NCBI GenBank assembly: GCA_947585885.1 | Contig: CANPXI010000063.1 | Coordinates: forward strand, 1 to 6,009 | Length of the DNA stretch: 6,009 nucleotides | Source of the DNA: an uncultured Bacilli bacterium | GTDB taxonomy: Bacteria; Bacillota_I; Bacilli_A; RF39; UBA660 | Reading direction: 5' to 3' | Shown here: positions 1 to 5,912 of the stretch, in pieces | How the letters are laid out: each line of letters starts with the position of its first letter | Numbering within the stretch: position 1 is the stretch's first letter | Position numbers and translations under genes: made by a program | The notes under the pieces: generated by a model | Seen by the model: only the letters and a program-made list of their open reading frames with translations | Database searches by the model: none | What the model was told of the DNA's origin: nothing

Positions 1-1
1 T

Positions 2-481
2 GGTAAAGCACAATTTGGTGGTCAAAGATTTGGTGAAATGGAAGTTTGGGCATTATATGCTTATGGTGCTGCTCATATTTTACAAGAAGTTCTTACAATT
101 AAATCAGACGATGTATTAGGTCGTGTTAAAGTTTATGAACAACTTGTTAAAGGTAAACCAGTGGATCAAGCTGGAGTACCAGAGTCATTTAGAGTATTAA
201 TTAAAGAATTCCAAGCACTTGGTTTAGATATTCAAATTATGACTAAAGATGGAATTAAAGAATTAAAAGAATTAGAAAAAGAAGAAGAAAAGGATGATAT
301 TCCAGTTACTATTGAAGAAGTAGATACTAGTGGTAAAGAACCTGTTATAATAGAAGAACCTAAAGAAGAGCCACCAGAAAATGACGACTACGAAGAGGAA
401 GAAGACGAATATGAAAGTTCTTATGATAGTTTAGATGATTTGGAATTTAATCCTAAGGATTTAGAGGAGGGTGAAGAATAA
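2..481 (+). CDS. rpoB: RNA polymerase beta subunit, C-terminal fragment (5' end outside window)
   Basis: This is the last 159 residues of the RNA polymerase beta subunit, part of the catalytic core with alpha and beta'. The frame is open from base 2, so the methionine at 38 is internal (GKAQFGGQRFGEMEVWAL) and not a start. The block up to about residue 85 is the conserved beta C-terminal region (GQRFGEMEVWAL, YGAA, LTIKSDDVLGR, GVPESFRVLIKE), which in known structures packs against beta' as part of the clamp base. Where most homologues have WALEAYGAA this protein has WALYAYGAA. From about residue 90 to the end the protein is a low-complexity, very Asp/Glu-rich tail of roughly 70 residues; other Firmicutes betas also have acidic tails of varying length. 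The TAA stop at 479-481 shares its last base with the rpoC ATG. Identity is certain from sequence motifs; the role of the tail is not known from sequence. Confidence 0.97.
   Translation, partial: GKAQFGGQRFGEMEVWALYAYGAAHILQEVLTIKSDDVLGRVKVYEQLVKGKPVDQAGVPESFRVLIKEFQALGLDIQIMTKDGIKELKELEKEEEKDDIPVTIEEVDTSGKEPVIIEEPKEEPPENDDYEEEEDEYESSYDSLDDLEFNPKDLEEGEE
465..470 (+). promoter_or_regulatory. Shine-Dalgarno site of rpoC, inside the rpoB tail
   Basis: AGGAGG lies within the last codons of rpoB, 10 bases before the ATG at 481 and 13 before the next ATG at 484. The spacing favours 481, which overlaps the rpoB stop as TAATG. Translation of rpoC is therefore probably coupled to termination on rpoB. 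The choice between 481 and 484 changes the protein by only one residue. Confidence 0.8.
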
Positions 482-3400
482 TGATGGATGTTAATATGTT
501 TGAAGGAATCCGTATTGGTATTGCTTCACCTGATAAAATCCGTTCTTGGAGTTACGGAGAAGTTAAGAAACCAGAGACAATAAATTATAGAACATTAAGA
601 CCTGAAAAGGACGGACTTTATTGTGAAAAGATTTTTGGACCTACAAAGGATTTCGAATGTGCTTGTGGAAAATATAAAAGACTAAGATATAAAAATGTAG
701 TATGTGAAAGATGTGGTGTTGAGGTTACTCGTTCTAAAGTTAGACGTGAAAGAATGGGACATATTGAACTTGCAGCACCAGTTGCTCACATTTGGTATAC
801 TAAAGGTGTACCTCCTAAAATTGGACTAGTACTAGATATGTCTCCTAGAGATATTGAAGAAGTTATTTACTTTGTTAGTTATGTAGTACTTGATCCAGGT
901 GTTGCACCACTAGAAAAGAAACAAACATTAAATGAAAAAGAATACCGTGCTTATTATGAAAAGTATGGTAGCAGTTTCACTGTTGGAATGGGTGCAGAAG
1001 CTATTAAGAAACTTTTAAGTGAAGTTGATCTAGAAAAAGAAGTTGAAAGCTTAAAAAAGGAAATAGCAAAGAGTCAAGGACAAAAGAAATTACGTTTAGT
1101 TAAGAGACTTGATTGTTTACAAAGTTTTATAGATAGTGGTAATAGACCTGAATGGATGATACTTGATGTACTTCCTGTTTTACCACCTGATTTAAGACCT
1201 ATGATACAACTTCCTGGTGGAAGATTTGCAACAAGTGATTTAAATGATTTATATAGAAGAATTATTAACAGAAATAATCGTTTAAAGAAGTTAATTGAAC
1301 TTGGAGCTCCTACTATTATTGTTCAAAATGAAAAACGTATGCTTCAAGAAGCAGTTGATGCTTTAATTGATAATGGAAGACGTGGAAGAAGTGTACAAGG
1401 TGTAGGTAATAGACCACTTAAGTCTTTATCAAGTATGCTTAAAGGTAAACAAGGGCGTTTTAGACAAAATTTACTTGGTAAACGTGTTGACTATAGTGGA
1501 CGTAGTGTTATAGCAGTTGGACCAACTCTTAAAATGTATGAGTGTGGTATTCCAAAAGAAATGGCACTTGAGTTATTTAAACCACACGTTATTCACGAAC
1601 TTGTTGAAAGAGAACTTGCTCATAATATAAAGGGTGCTAAAAAGTTAATTGATGCACAAGACGAAAGAGTTTGGGATATTGTTGAAGACGTTATTAGAGA
1701 ACACCCAGTACTTTTAAACCGTGCTCCAACTCTACATAGACTTGGTATTCAAGCATTCGAGCCAAAACTTGTTGGTGGTAAAGCATTAAGACTACACCCA
1801 CTTGTTTGTACAGCATTTAATGCAGACTTCGATGGAGACCAAATGGCAGTACACGTTCCACTTAGTGAGGAAGCTCAAAGTGAAGCAAGAATTTTAATGC
1901 TTGGTGCTAATAATATTTTGAGTCCAAAGGATGGAAGTCCAATAGTTACACCAGGGCAAGATATGGTTTTAGGTAACTACTATTTAACTTTAGAAATTCC
2001 TGGACTTGAAAATGAAGGTAAAGCATATAAAAACTCTAATGAAGCTTTAATGGATTATGAGAGAAGAAATATAACTTTACATACAAGAATATGTATTCCT
2101 ACTAAAGGATTTAAACATAAAATATGGGCTGATAGTGTAGTAGAAAAATATATAGTTACTACACCTGGTAAAATTATATTTAATGAGATTTTACCTGATA
2201 CTTTCCCTTATGTTAATGAAGCATCTAAAGAAAATTTTGAAGGGTTAACTCCAGAAAAATATTTCTTAGAAAAGGGAACTAATTTAAGAGAAGCAGTTAA
2301 AGAGATGAAACCAACAGTTGGTTTTGTTAAAAAAGATTTAGAGAAACTAATTGCTCAAATATTTAAGAGATATAAAACTACTGAAACATCTATTTTCCTA
2401 GATAAACTTAAGAATTTAGGATTTAAGTATAGTACTATAAGTGGTATTACATTTAGTTTAAGTGATATTCCAGTTAGTGAACAAAAATCAATTATTATAA
2501 ATCAAACTAAAGAAACTGTTGCTAAAATTAATAAGCAATATAATAGAGGTCTTATTACTGATGAAGAAAGACATGCTAAAGTTGTTAAGTTATGGCTTGA
2601 TGCTACTAAAGACGTACAAAAATCAGTAATAGATGAAATGGATAAAGTAAAAGATTCTAATCCACTTGCTATGATATTTACTAGTAAGGCAAGAGGTAAC
2701 GCTAGTCAACTTGGACAACTTAGTGGTATGAGAGGTATTATGGCTAAACCAGATGGTGAAGAAGTTGAGATACCTATTGAAGCATCATTTAAAGAAGGAC
2801 TAGACGTTCAAGAATTCTTCTTAAGTAGTCATGGTTCACGTAAAGGTACAGCCGATACTGCACTTAAAACAGCTGATGCTGGATATTTAACTCGTAGACT
2901 AGTAGACGTTGTACAAGACTTAATTATTAAAGAAGAAGACTGCGGTACTATTCAAGGACTTACAGTAAGTGCATTTATAGATGAGAAGAGTGGTAGTGTT
3001 CTAGAAAGCTTCGAAGAAAGAATCGTGGGAAGATTTACTAATCAAAAGGTAATTAACCCTGAAACTAAGGAGGTTATTATAGAAAAAGGTGAATTAATTA
3101 CTGAACAAATTGCTAAAAAGATTATAAATGCTGGTATTAGTAAGATAGAAATAAGAAGTGTTCTTACTTGTAAGACACATAATGGTTTATGTCAAAAATG
3201 TTATGGACGAAACCTTGCAACTGGCAACTTAGTTGAAGTTGGTGAAGCTGTTGGTATTATGGCTGCACAAAGTATCGGTGAACCTGGTACACAACTTACA
3301 ATGCGTACTTTCCACACTGGTGGTGTTGCTGGTGCTGAAGATATTACACAAGGTCTTCCTCGTGTAGAAGAGTTATTTGAAGCAAGAACACCAAAAGCTA

Positions 3401-4194
3401 AAGCAACTATTGCTGAAATTGGTGGTAAAGTTACTAAAGTACAAGAAGATAAAGGTAAATTCAAGATTTATATTACTAATGACGTAGAAGTAAGAGAACA
3501 CGTAACTTTATATAATGCTAAGTTAAGAGTTCAAAAGGGTGATGTTGTTGAAGCAGGAGACCCTCTTACTGAAGGAAGTATTAGTCCTAAAGAGTTACTT
3601 GCTGTTACAGACCCAATTACTGTTCAAGAATATATTCTTAAAGAAATTCAAAAAGTTTATAAGAGTCAAGGTGTTGACGTTTCAGATAAGCATATTGAGA
3701 CTGTTGTTAAACGTATGATTTCTAAGATTAAGATTATAGATGCAGGAGATACTGATTTTGTAGAAGGAACTTCTGTACCACTTAGAGAATTTACTGAAAA
3801 GAATAAGCCTTATGTTCTAGAAGGAAAAGTTCCAGCAACTGGTAAAGCAGTACTTCTTGGTATTACTAAAGCAAGCTTAGAGACTGATTCATTCTTAAGT
3901 GCTGCATCATTCCAAGAAACTACAAGAATTCTTACAGATGCTGCTGTTAGAGGTAAAGTTGATACATTAAACGGACTTAAAGAAAATGTTATTTTAGGTA
4001 AACTTATACCTGCAGGTACTGGTTCTAAGCAATACTCTAATATTGAACTTATGTTGGAAAAAGAATTCTTAGATGATGATCCTAGTGAAGTGTTAGAAGA
4101 AACATTTATGGGTGAAGATAAGGAAGAAGCAACAGAAGAACAAAAGGAAGAAGAAAAATCTAACGAAGAAACTGAAGAAACAGATGCTAAATAG
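481..4194 (+). CDS. rpoC: DNA-directed RNA polymerase subunit beta'
   Basis: Complete 1237-residue beta' subunit, which carries the active-site Mg of RNA polymerase. Visible in order: N-terminal zinc site C60/C62/C75/C78 (ECACGKYKR...CERC); clamp helices around 255-295 (NRNNRLKKLIELGAP); switch region KGKQGRFRQNLLGKRVDYSGR at 321-341; catalytic loop NADFDGDQM at 447-455 with Asp449, Asp451 and Asp453; a more divergent stretch at about 505-720; bridge helix region 770-810 (SSHGSRKGTADTALKTADAGYLTRR); second zinc site C821/C897/C904/C907; and trigger loop around 935-955, with Met941 and His945 matching the NTP-contacting residues of E. coli. There is no large insertion after the trigger loop, as expected outside proteobacteria. 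Residues from about 1195 form an acidic Glu-rich tail, which makes the protein somewhat longer than the roughly 1200-residue Bacillus form. It overlaps rpoB by one base. Stop is TAG, inside a terminator hairpin. All six Trp codons are TGG. An opposite-strand frame inside the gene (3201-3464) is not a gene. Confidence 0.99.
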   Translation: MMDVNMFEGIRIGIASPDKIRSWSYGEVKKPETINYRTLRPEKDGLYCEKIFGPTKDFECACGKYKRLRYKNVVCERCGVEVTRSKVRRERMGHIELAAPVAHIWYTKGVPPKIGLVLDMSPRDIEEVIYFVSYVVLDPGVAPLEKKQTLNEKEYRAYYEKYGSSFTVGMGAEAIKKLLSEVDLEKEVESLKKEIAKSQGQKKLRLVKRLDCLQSFIDSGNRPEWMILDVLPVLPPDLRPMIQLPGGRFATSDLNDLYRRIINRNNRLKKLIELGAPTIIVQNEKRMLQEAVDALIDNGRRGRSVQGVGNRPLKSLSSMLKGKQGRFRQNLLGKRVDYSGRSVIAVGPTLKMYECGIPKEMALELFKPHVIHELVERELAHNIKGAKKLIDAQDERVWDIVEDVIREHPVLLNRAPTLHRLGIQAFEPKLVGGKALRLHPLVCTAFNADFDGDQMAVHVPLSEEAQSEARILMLGANNILSPKDGSPIVTPGQDMVLGNYYLTLEIPGLENEGKAYKNSNEALMDYERRNITLHTRICIPTKGFKHKIWADSVVEKYIVTTPGKIIFNEILPDTFPYVNEASKENFEGLTPEKYFLEKGTNLREAVKEMKPTVGFVKKDLEKLIAQIFKRYKTTETSIFLDKLKNLGFKYSTISGITFSLSDIPVSEQKSIIINQTKETVAKINKQYNRGLITDEERHAKVVKLWLDATKDVQKSVIDEMDKVKDSNPLAMIFTSKARGNASQLGQLSGMRGIMAKPDGEEVEIPIEASFKEGLDVQEFFLSSHGSRKGTADTALKTADAGYLTRRLVDVVQDLIIKEEDCGTIQGLTVSAFIDEKSGSVLESFEERIVGRFTNQKVINPETKEVIIEKGELITEQIAKKIINAGISKIEIRSVLTCKTHNGLCQKCYGRNLATGNLVEVGEAVGIMAAQSIGEPGTQLTMRTFHTGGVAGAEDITQGLPRVEELFEARTPKAKATIAEIGGKVTKVQEDKGKFKIYITNDVEVREHVTLYNAKLRVQKGDVVEAGDPLTEGSISPKELLAVTDPITVQEYILKEIQKVYKSQGVDVSDKHIETVVKRMISKIKIIDAGDTDFVEGTSVPLREFTEKNKPYVLEGKVPATGKAVLLGITKASLETDSFLSAASFQETTRILTDAAVRGKVDTLNGLKENVILGKLIPAGTGSKQYSNIELMLEKEFLDDDPSEVLEETFMGEDKEEATEEQKEEEKSNEETEETDAK

Positions 4195-4210
4195 CAAATG
4201 TTTCTTTTTT
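4175..4210 (+). terminator. Intrinsic terminator straddling the rpoC stop codon
   Basis: AAGAAACA (4175-4182) pairs perfectly with TGTTTCTT (4199-4206). Inside, after a 2x2 internal loop, TGCT (4185-4188) pairs with AGCA (4193-4196) around an AAAT loop. A run of six T (4205-4210) follows. The rpoC TAG (4192-4194) sits at the top of the hairpin, so the stem is built from the last rpoC codons. It probably ends the rpoB-rpoC transcript and separates it from eno. Confidence 0.8.
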
Positions 4211-4213
4211 AGT

Positions 4214-4243
4214 TTGATTAATTATATAAAAGTATAGTATAAT
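4214..4243 (+). promoter_or_regulatory. Sigma-A promoter of eno
   Basis: A perfect -10 hexamer TATAAT lies at 4238-4243 and a partial -35 TTGATT at 4214-4219 (four of six matches to TTGACA), with an 18-bp spacer. Transcription would start near 4250, giving a very short leader before the Shine-Dalgarno site at 4258. The -35 begins only four bases after the T-run of the rpoC terminator, so eno is most likely its own transcription unit. Confidence 0.75.
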
Positions 4244-4257
4244 AAACGTGTAATTAT

Positions 4258-4264
4258 GAGGTGA
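4258..4264 (+). promoter_or_regulatory. Shine-Dalgarno site that fixes the eno start
   Basis: GAGGTGA is followed five bases later by ATG at 4270. An in-frame GTG at 4261 would extend the protein by three residues (MNH), but that GTG is part of the Shine-Dalgarno site itself. The ATG at 4270 also gives the normal enolase N-terminus (MSRIKDIKAREILDSRGNPT). Confidence 0.9.
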
Positions 4265-4269
4265 ATCAT

Positions 4270-5517
4270 ATGAGTAGAATTAAAGATATTAAAGCTCGTG
4301 AGATTTTAGATTCAAGAGGAAATCCTACAGTGGAAGTTAAGGTAGTTACTGAAAAAGGAAGTACTGGAATTTTTAGTGTACCAAGCGGGGCTTCTACTGG
4401 AAAAAGAGAAGCATTAGAACTTAGAGATAATGATAGTAGATACTGTGGTAAAGGTGTTTTGAATGCTGTTAAAAATGTAAATACAGTTATAAGAGATAGA
4501 CTTATTGGAGAAGAAGTAAGTAGTCAAAAGACAATTGATAAGATTATGATTGAGTTAGACGGAACTCCAAATAAAAGTAGAATGGGCGCTAATGCTATTT
4601 TGGGAGTAAGTGTTGCATGTTTAAAAGCAGCAGCAATGGATGAAGGACAAAGCGTATATAGATATTTAAATAAAAGAGAAGTTAGAATACCATTTTGTAT
4701 GTTTAATATTTTAAATGGTGGAAAACATGCAAGTAATAATTTGGATATTCAAGAATTTATGATTGTACCTAAATTTGATACATTTAGAGATTCTCTAAGA
4801 GCAGCAAGTGAAGTTTTTAATAGTTTAAAAGAGTTACTTTTAGATAAAGGACTTCCTGTTTCAGTTGGAGACGAGGGAGGTTTTGCACCAGACCTTAAAG
4901 ATAATGAGGAAGCGCTAGAACTTATTGTTAAATCTATTGAAACTGCTGGGTATATTCCAGGAAGAAATGTTTTTATAGCATTAGATATAGCTGCATCAAG
5001 TTTTTATAATAAACAAAATGATACTTATAATTTAGATAATACTAATATGAGTAGAGAAGAACTTCTTAATTATTATATAAGTATTGCAGGAAAGTATCCA
5101 ATTATTAGTATAGAAGATCCATTTAGTGAAGATGATTATGAAGGGTTTAAACTTATTACAGATACTTTAGGTAAAAAAATAAGTATAGTAGGTGACGATT
5201 TATTTGTTACTAATAAAAAAATAATTGAATTTGGTGTTCAAAATGGACTTTGTAATGCGACTATTATTAAGCCTAATCAAATAGGTACTGTTTATGAAAC
5301 ACTTGAAGCTATTGTTTATGCAAAACAACATAAGTATGCGACTATTGTAAGCCATAGAAGTGGAGATACAACAGATACTTTTATAGCAGACTTAGCAGTA
5401 GCACTTAATATTCCATTTATGAAAAGTGGAAGTGTTACAAGAGGTGAAAGAGTAGCTAAATATAATAGACTTCTTGAAATAGAAGAAGAGTTAAATAGTG
5501 AAAAATTAGATAATTAA
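4270..5517 (+). CDS. eno: Enolase (phosphopyruvate hydratase)
   Basis: Enolase interconverts 2-phosphoglycerate and phosphoenolpyruvate in glycolysis; in many bacteria it is also part of the RNA degradosome. From the ATG at 4270 the protein has 415 residues. Expected active-site elements are present: SGAST 39-43, H153 in GGKHAS, Q161-E162, E202 in VGDEGGFAP, metal ligands D239, E282 (SIED) and D309 (GDDLFVTN), catalytic K334 (IIKPNQIGT), SHRSG 361-365, and K385 in FMKSGS. Oddities relative to common bacterial enolases: SIEDPF where E. coli and Bacillus have SIEDGL, IKPNQIG instead of the usual IKxNQIG with Val/Leu/Phe, SGDT instead of SGET, DIAASSFY where DxAASEFY is usual, and an end at LLEIEEELNSEKLDN without the C-terminal segment (YxGxxxFYN-like) of the usual 425-435 residue protein. 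Catalytic residues look intact, so an active enolase is likely. A divergent paralogue with a modified role is possible if the genome has a second eno. Confidence 0.96.
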   Translation: MSRIKDIKAREILDSRGNPTVEVKVVTEKGSTGIFSVPSGASTGKREALELRDNDSRYCGKGVLNAVKNVNTVIRDRLIGEEVSSQKTIDKIMIELDGTPNKSRMGANAILGVSVACLKAAAMDEGQSVYRYLNKREVRIPFCMFNILNGGKHASNNLDIQEFMIVPKFDTFRDSLRAASEVFNSLKELLLDKGLPVSVGDEGGFAPDLKDNEEALELIVKSIETAGYIPGRNVFIALDIAASSFYNKQNDTYNLDNTNMSREELLNYYISIAGKYPIISIEDPFSEDDYEGFKLITDTLGKKISIVGDDLFVTNKKIIEFGVQNGLCNATIIKPNQIGTVYETLEAIVYAKQHKYATIVSHRSGDTTDTFIADLAVALNIPFMKSGSVTRGERVAKYNRLLEIEEELNSEKLDN

Positions 5518-5532
5518 CTATCTAATTTTTTT
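5501..5532 (+). terminator. Intrinsic terminator overlapping the end of eno
   Basis: AAAAATTAGATA (5501-5512) is perfectly complementary to TATCTAATTTTT (5519-5530), a 12-bp stem with the six-base loop ATTAAC, continuing into T (to 5532). The left arm codes the last eno residues and the TAA lies in the loop. The stem has only one G-C pair per arm side, so it is weak per base pair but long. Because the left arm begins with five A, the same hairpin also has a short U-run when read from the minus strand and could act in both directions. Confidence 0.75.
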
Positions 5533-5538
5533 GTAAAT

Positions 5539-5568
5539 AAAAAAAATTAGATATAATTTACATATCTA
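5539..5568 (-). terminator. Intrinsic terminator of the XRE gene
   Basis: Read on the minus strand, TAGATAT (5568-5562) pairs perfectly with ATATCTA (5554-5548) around a seven-base loop, followed by an A and eight T (5546-5539). The TAA stop of the regulator gene (5560-5558) lies in the loop and the left arm is made of its last codons. It faces the eno terminator, which lies directly beyond it. Confidence 0.7.
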
Positions 5569-5788
5569 GTCTTTCTATATTTTTACTATTAAATTTAAAT
5601 TTATCTTTTGTAAAATTAATTTCAAAACCACAAGCATTAGCAATTTTTTCTATAATTTCAAAAGTAGGTTGGATTTTACCAGTTTCATATTGTGATAAAG
5701 TATTTTGTGGAATATTAACTAATTTTGATAGTTCACTTTGCTTTAAATTACAAGTTTTTCTCATGTTTTTTAATATTTTTCCAATCAT
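5558..5788 (-). CDS. Small XRE-family helix-turn-helix transcriptional regulator
   Basis: A 76-residue cytoplasmic DNA-binding protein of the XRE/Cro (HTH_3) type. Residues 3-58 form the usual five-helix domain: helix 1 GKILKNMRKTCNL, helix 2 KQSELSKLVNI (16-26), recognition helix PQNTLSQYETGK (27-38), then the PTFEIIEKIANACG helices (41-54). After this come only about 20 basic, polar residues, so there is no ligand-binding, protease or dimerisation domain; dimerisation through the HTH domain itself is likely. The start at 5788 is supported by GGTGAG at 5797-5792, three bases upstream of the ATG. The gene converges on eno and is divergent from the membrane-protein gene at 5913, with 124 bases between the two starts. 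Two near-identical palindromes in that gap are the natural candidate binding sites, which suggests a repressor of the divergent gene and possibly of itself. Its exact target is inference. Confidence 0.93.
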   Translation of the reverse strand: MIGKILKNMRKTCNLKQSELSKLVNIPQNTLSQYETGKIQPTFEIIEKIANACGFEINFTKDKFKFNSKNIERLDM

Positions 5789-5797
5789 TTTCTCACC

Positions 5798-5820
5798 ATA
5801 ATAATTATCTCAATTATTAT
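5798..5820. repeat. Perfect 9-bp inverted repeat in the XRE leader
   Basis: ATAATAATT (5798-5806) and AATTATTAT (5812-5820) are exact reverse complements around the loop ATCTC. On the minus strand this sits directly upstream of the regulator's Shine-Dalgarno site (5797-5792). It could be a 5' stabilising hairpin in the XRE mRNA or a protein site. The stem contains only A-T pairs, so chance in such AT-rich DNA is a real alternative. Confidence 0.45.
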
Positions 5821-5848
5821 TTTAGTTTTCTTGACATATCTGTATTAA
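5819..5848 (-). promoter_or_regulatory. Possible promoter of the XRE gene
   Basis: On the minus strand, TTAATA (5848-5843, four of six to TTGACA) and TAAAAT (5824-5819, five of six to TATAAT) are 18 bases apart. Transcription would start near 5812. The -35 falls inside palindrome O1, which would allow the regulator to control its own gene. In this AT-rich stretch such matches are common, so this is tentative. Confidence 0.3.
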
Positions 5849-5859
5849 AGATATATAAT
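5831..5859 (+). promoter_or_regulatory. Perfect-consensus sigma-A promoter of the divergent membrane-protein gene
   Basis: TTGACA (5831-5836) and TATAAT (5854-5859) match both consensus hexamers exactly at the optimal 17-bp spacing. Start of transcription is expected near 5866, about 47 bases before the ATG at 5913. Two more TATAAT hexamers follow at 5866-5871 and 5875-5880 but have no good -35 at the right distance. A promoter this close to consensus is usually kept in check by a repressor, which fits the palindromes that occupy it. Confidence 0.85.
5837..5853 (+). promoter_or_regulatory. Operator-like palindrome O1, filling the promoter spacer
   Basis: TATCTGTATTAAAGATA: arms TATCT and AGATA around seven bases (6-bp arms ATATCT/AGATAT if 5836 and 5854 are counted). 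It occupies precisely the 17 bases between the -35 and -10 hexamers, so a bound protein would block RNA polymerase. It is the presumed site of the XRE protein encoded at 5558-5788; that assignment is inference. Confidence 0.65.
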
Positions 5860-5870
5860 TTAAAATATAA

Positions 5871-5887
5871 TATCTATAATACAGATA
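5871..5887 (-). promoter_or_regulatory. Operator-like palindrome O2, inverted near-copy of O1
   Basis: Read on the minus strand it is TATCTGTATTATAGATA, identical to O1 at 16 of 17 positions. It lies just downstream of the expected start of transcription, with its centre 34 bp from that of O1, a little over three helical turns. Two sites on the same DNA face would suit cooperative binding of two repressor dimers. Confidence 0.65.
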
Positions 5888-5912
5888 ATAAATAATAAGA
5901 GGAAAAAATAAA

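Larger units (their letters stand above)
5837..5887. repeat. 51-bp imperfect palindrome spanning O1 and O2
   Basis: Because O2 is an inverted copy of O1, the whole segment is a dyad centred on base 5862, with 21 of 25 positions complementary. The outermost 11 bp (5837-5847 with 5877-5887) and an inner block of 6 bp (5849-5854 with 5870-5875) are perfect. The -10 hexamer lies within it. Confidence 0.8.

Noticed and set aside
38..481. A separate 147-residue gene starting at ATG 38
   Set aside because: The frame is open upstream to the window edge and reads as the conserved rpoB motif GKAQFGGQRFGEMEVWAL, so this is the end of rpoB.
3201..3464. 87-residue open frame on the minus strand
   Set aside because: It lies wholly opposite the trigger-loop region of rpoC, has no plausible ribosome binding site of its own and its protein resembles nothing; it is a by-product of the conserved rpoC codons.
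4261..4269. GTG start for enolase at 4261
   Set aside because: The GTG is within the Shine-Dalgarno sequence GAGGTGA, and the ATG at 4270 has ideal spacing and gives the normal enolase N-terminus.
5501..5568. Additional copies of the XRE operator near the 3' ends of eno and the XRE gene
   Set aside because: The motifs there are AGATA...TATCT, the reverse arrangement of half-sites from the TATCT-N7-AGATA operators, and they are explained by terminator stems next to T-runs.
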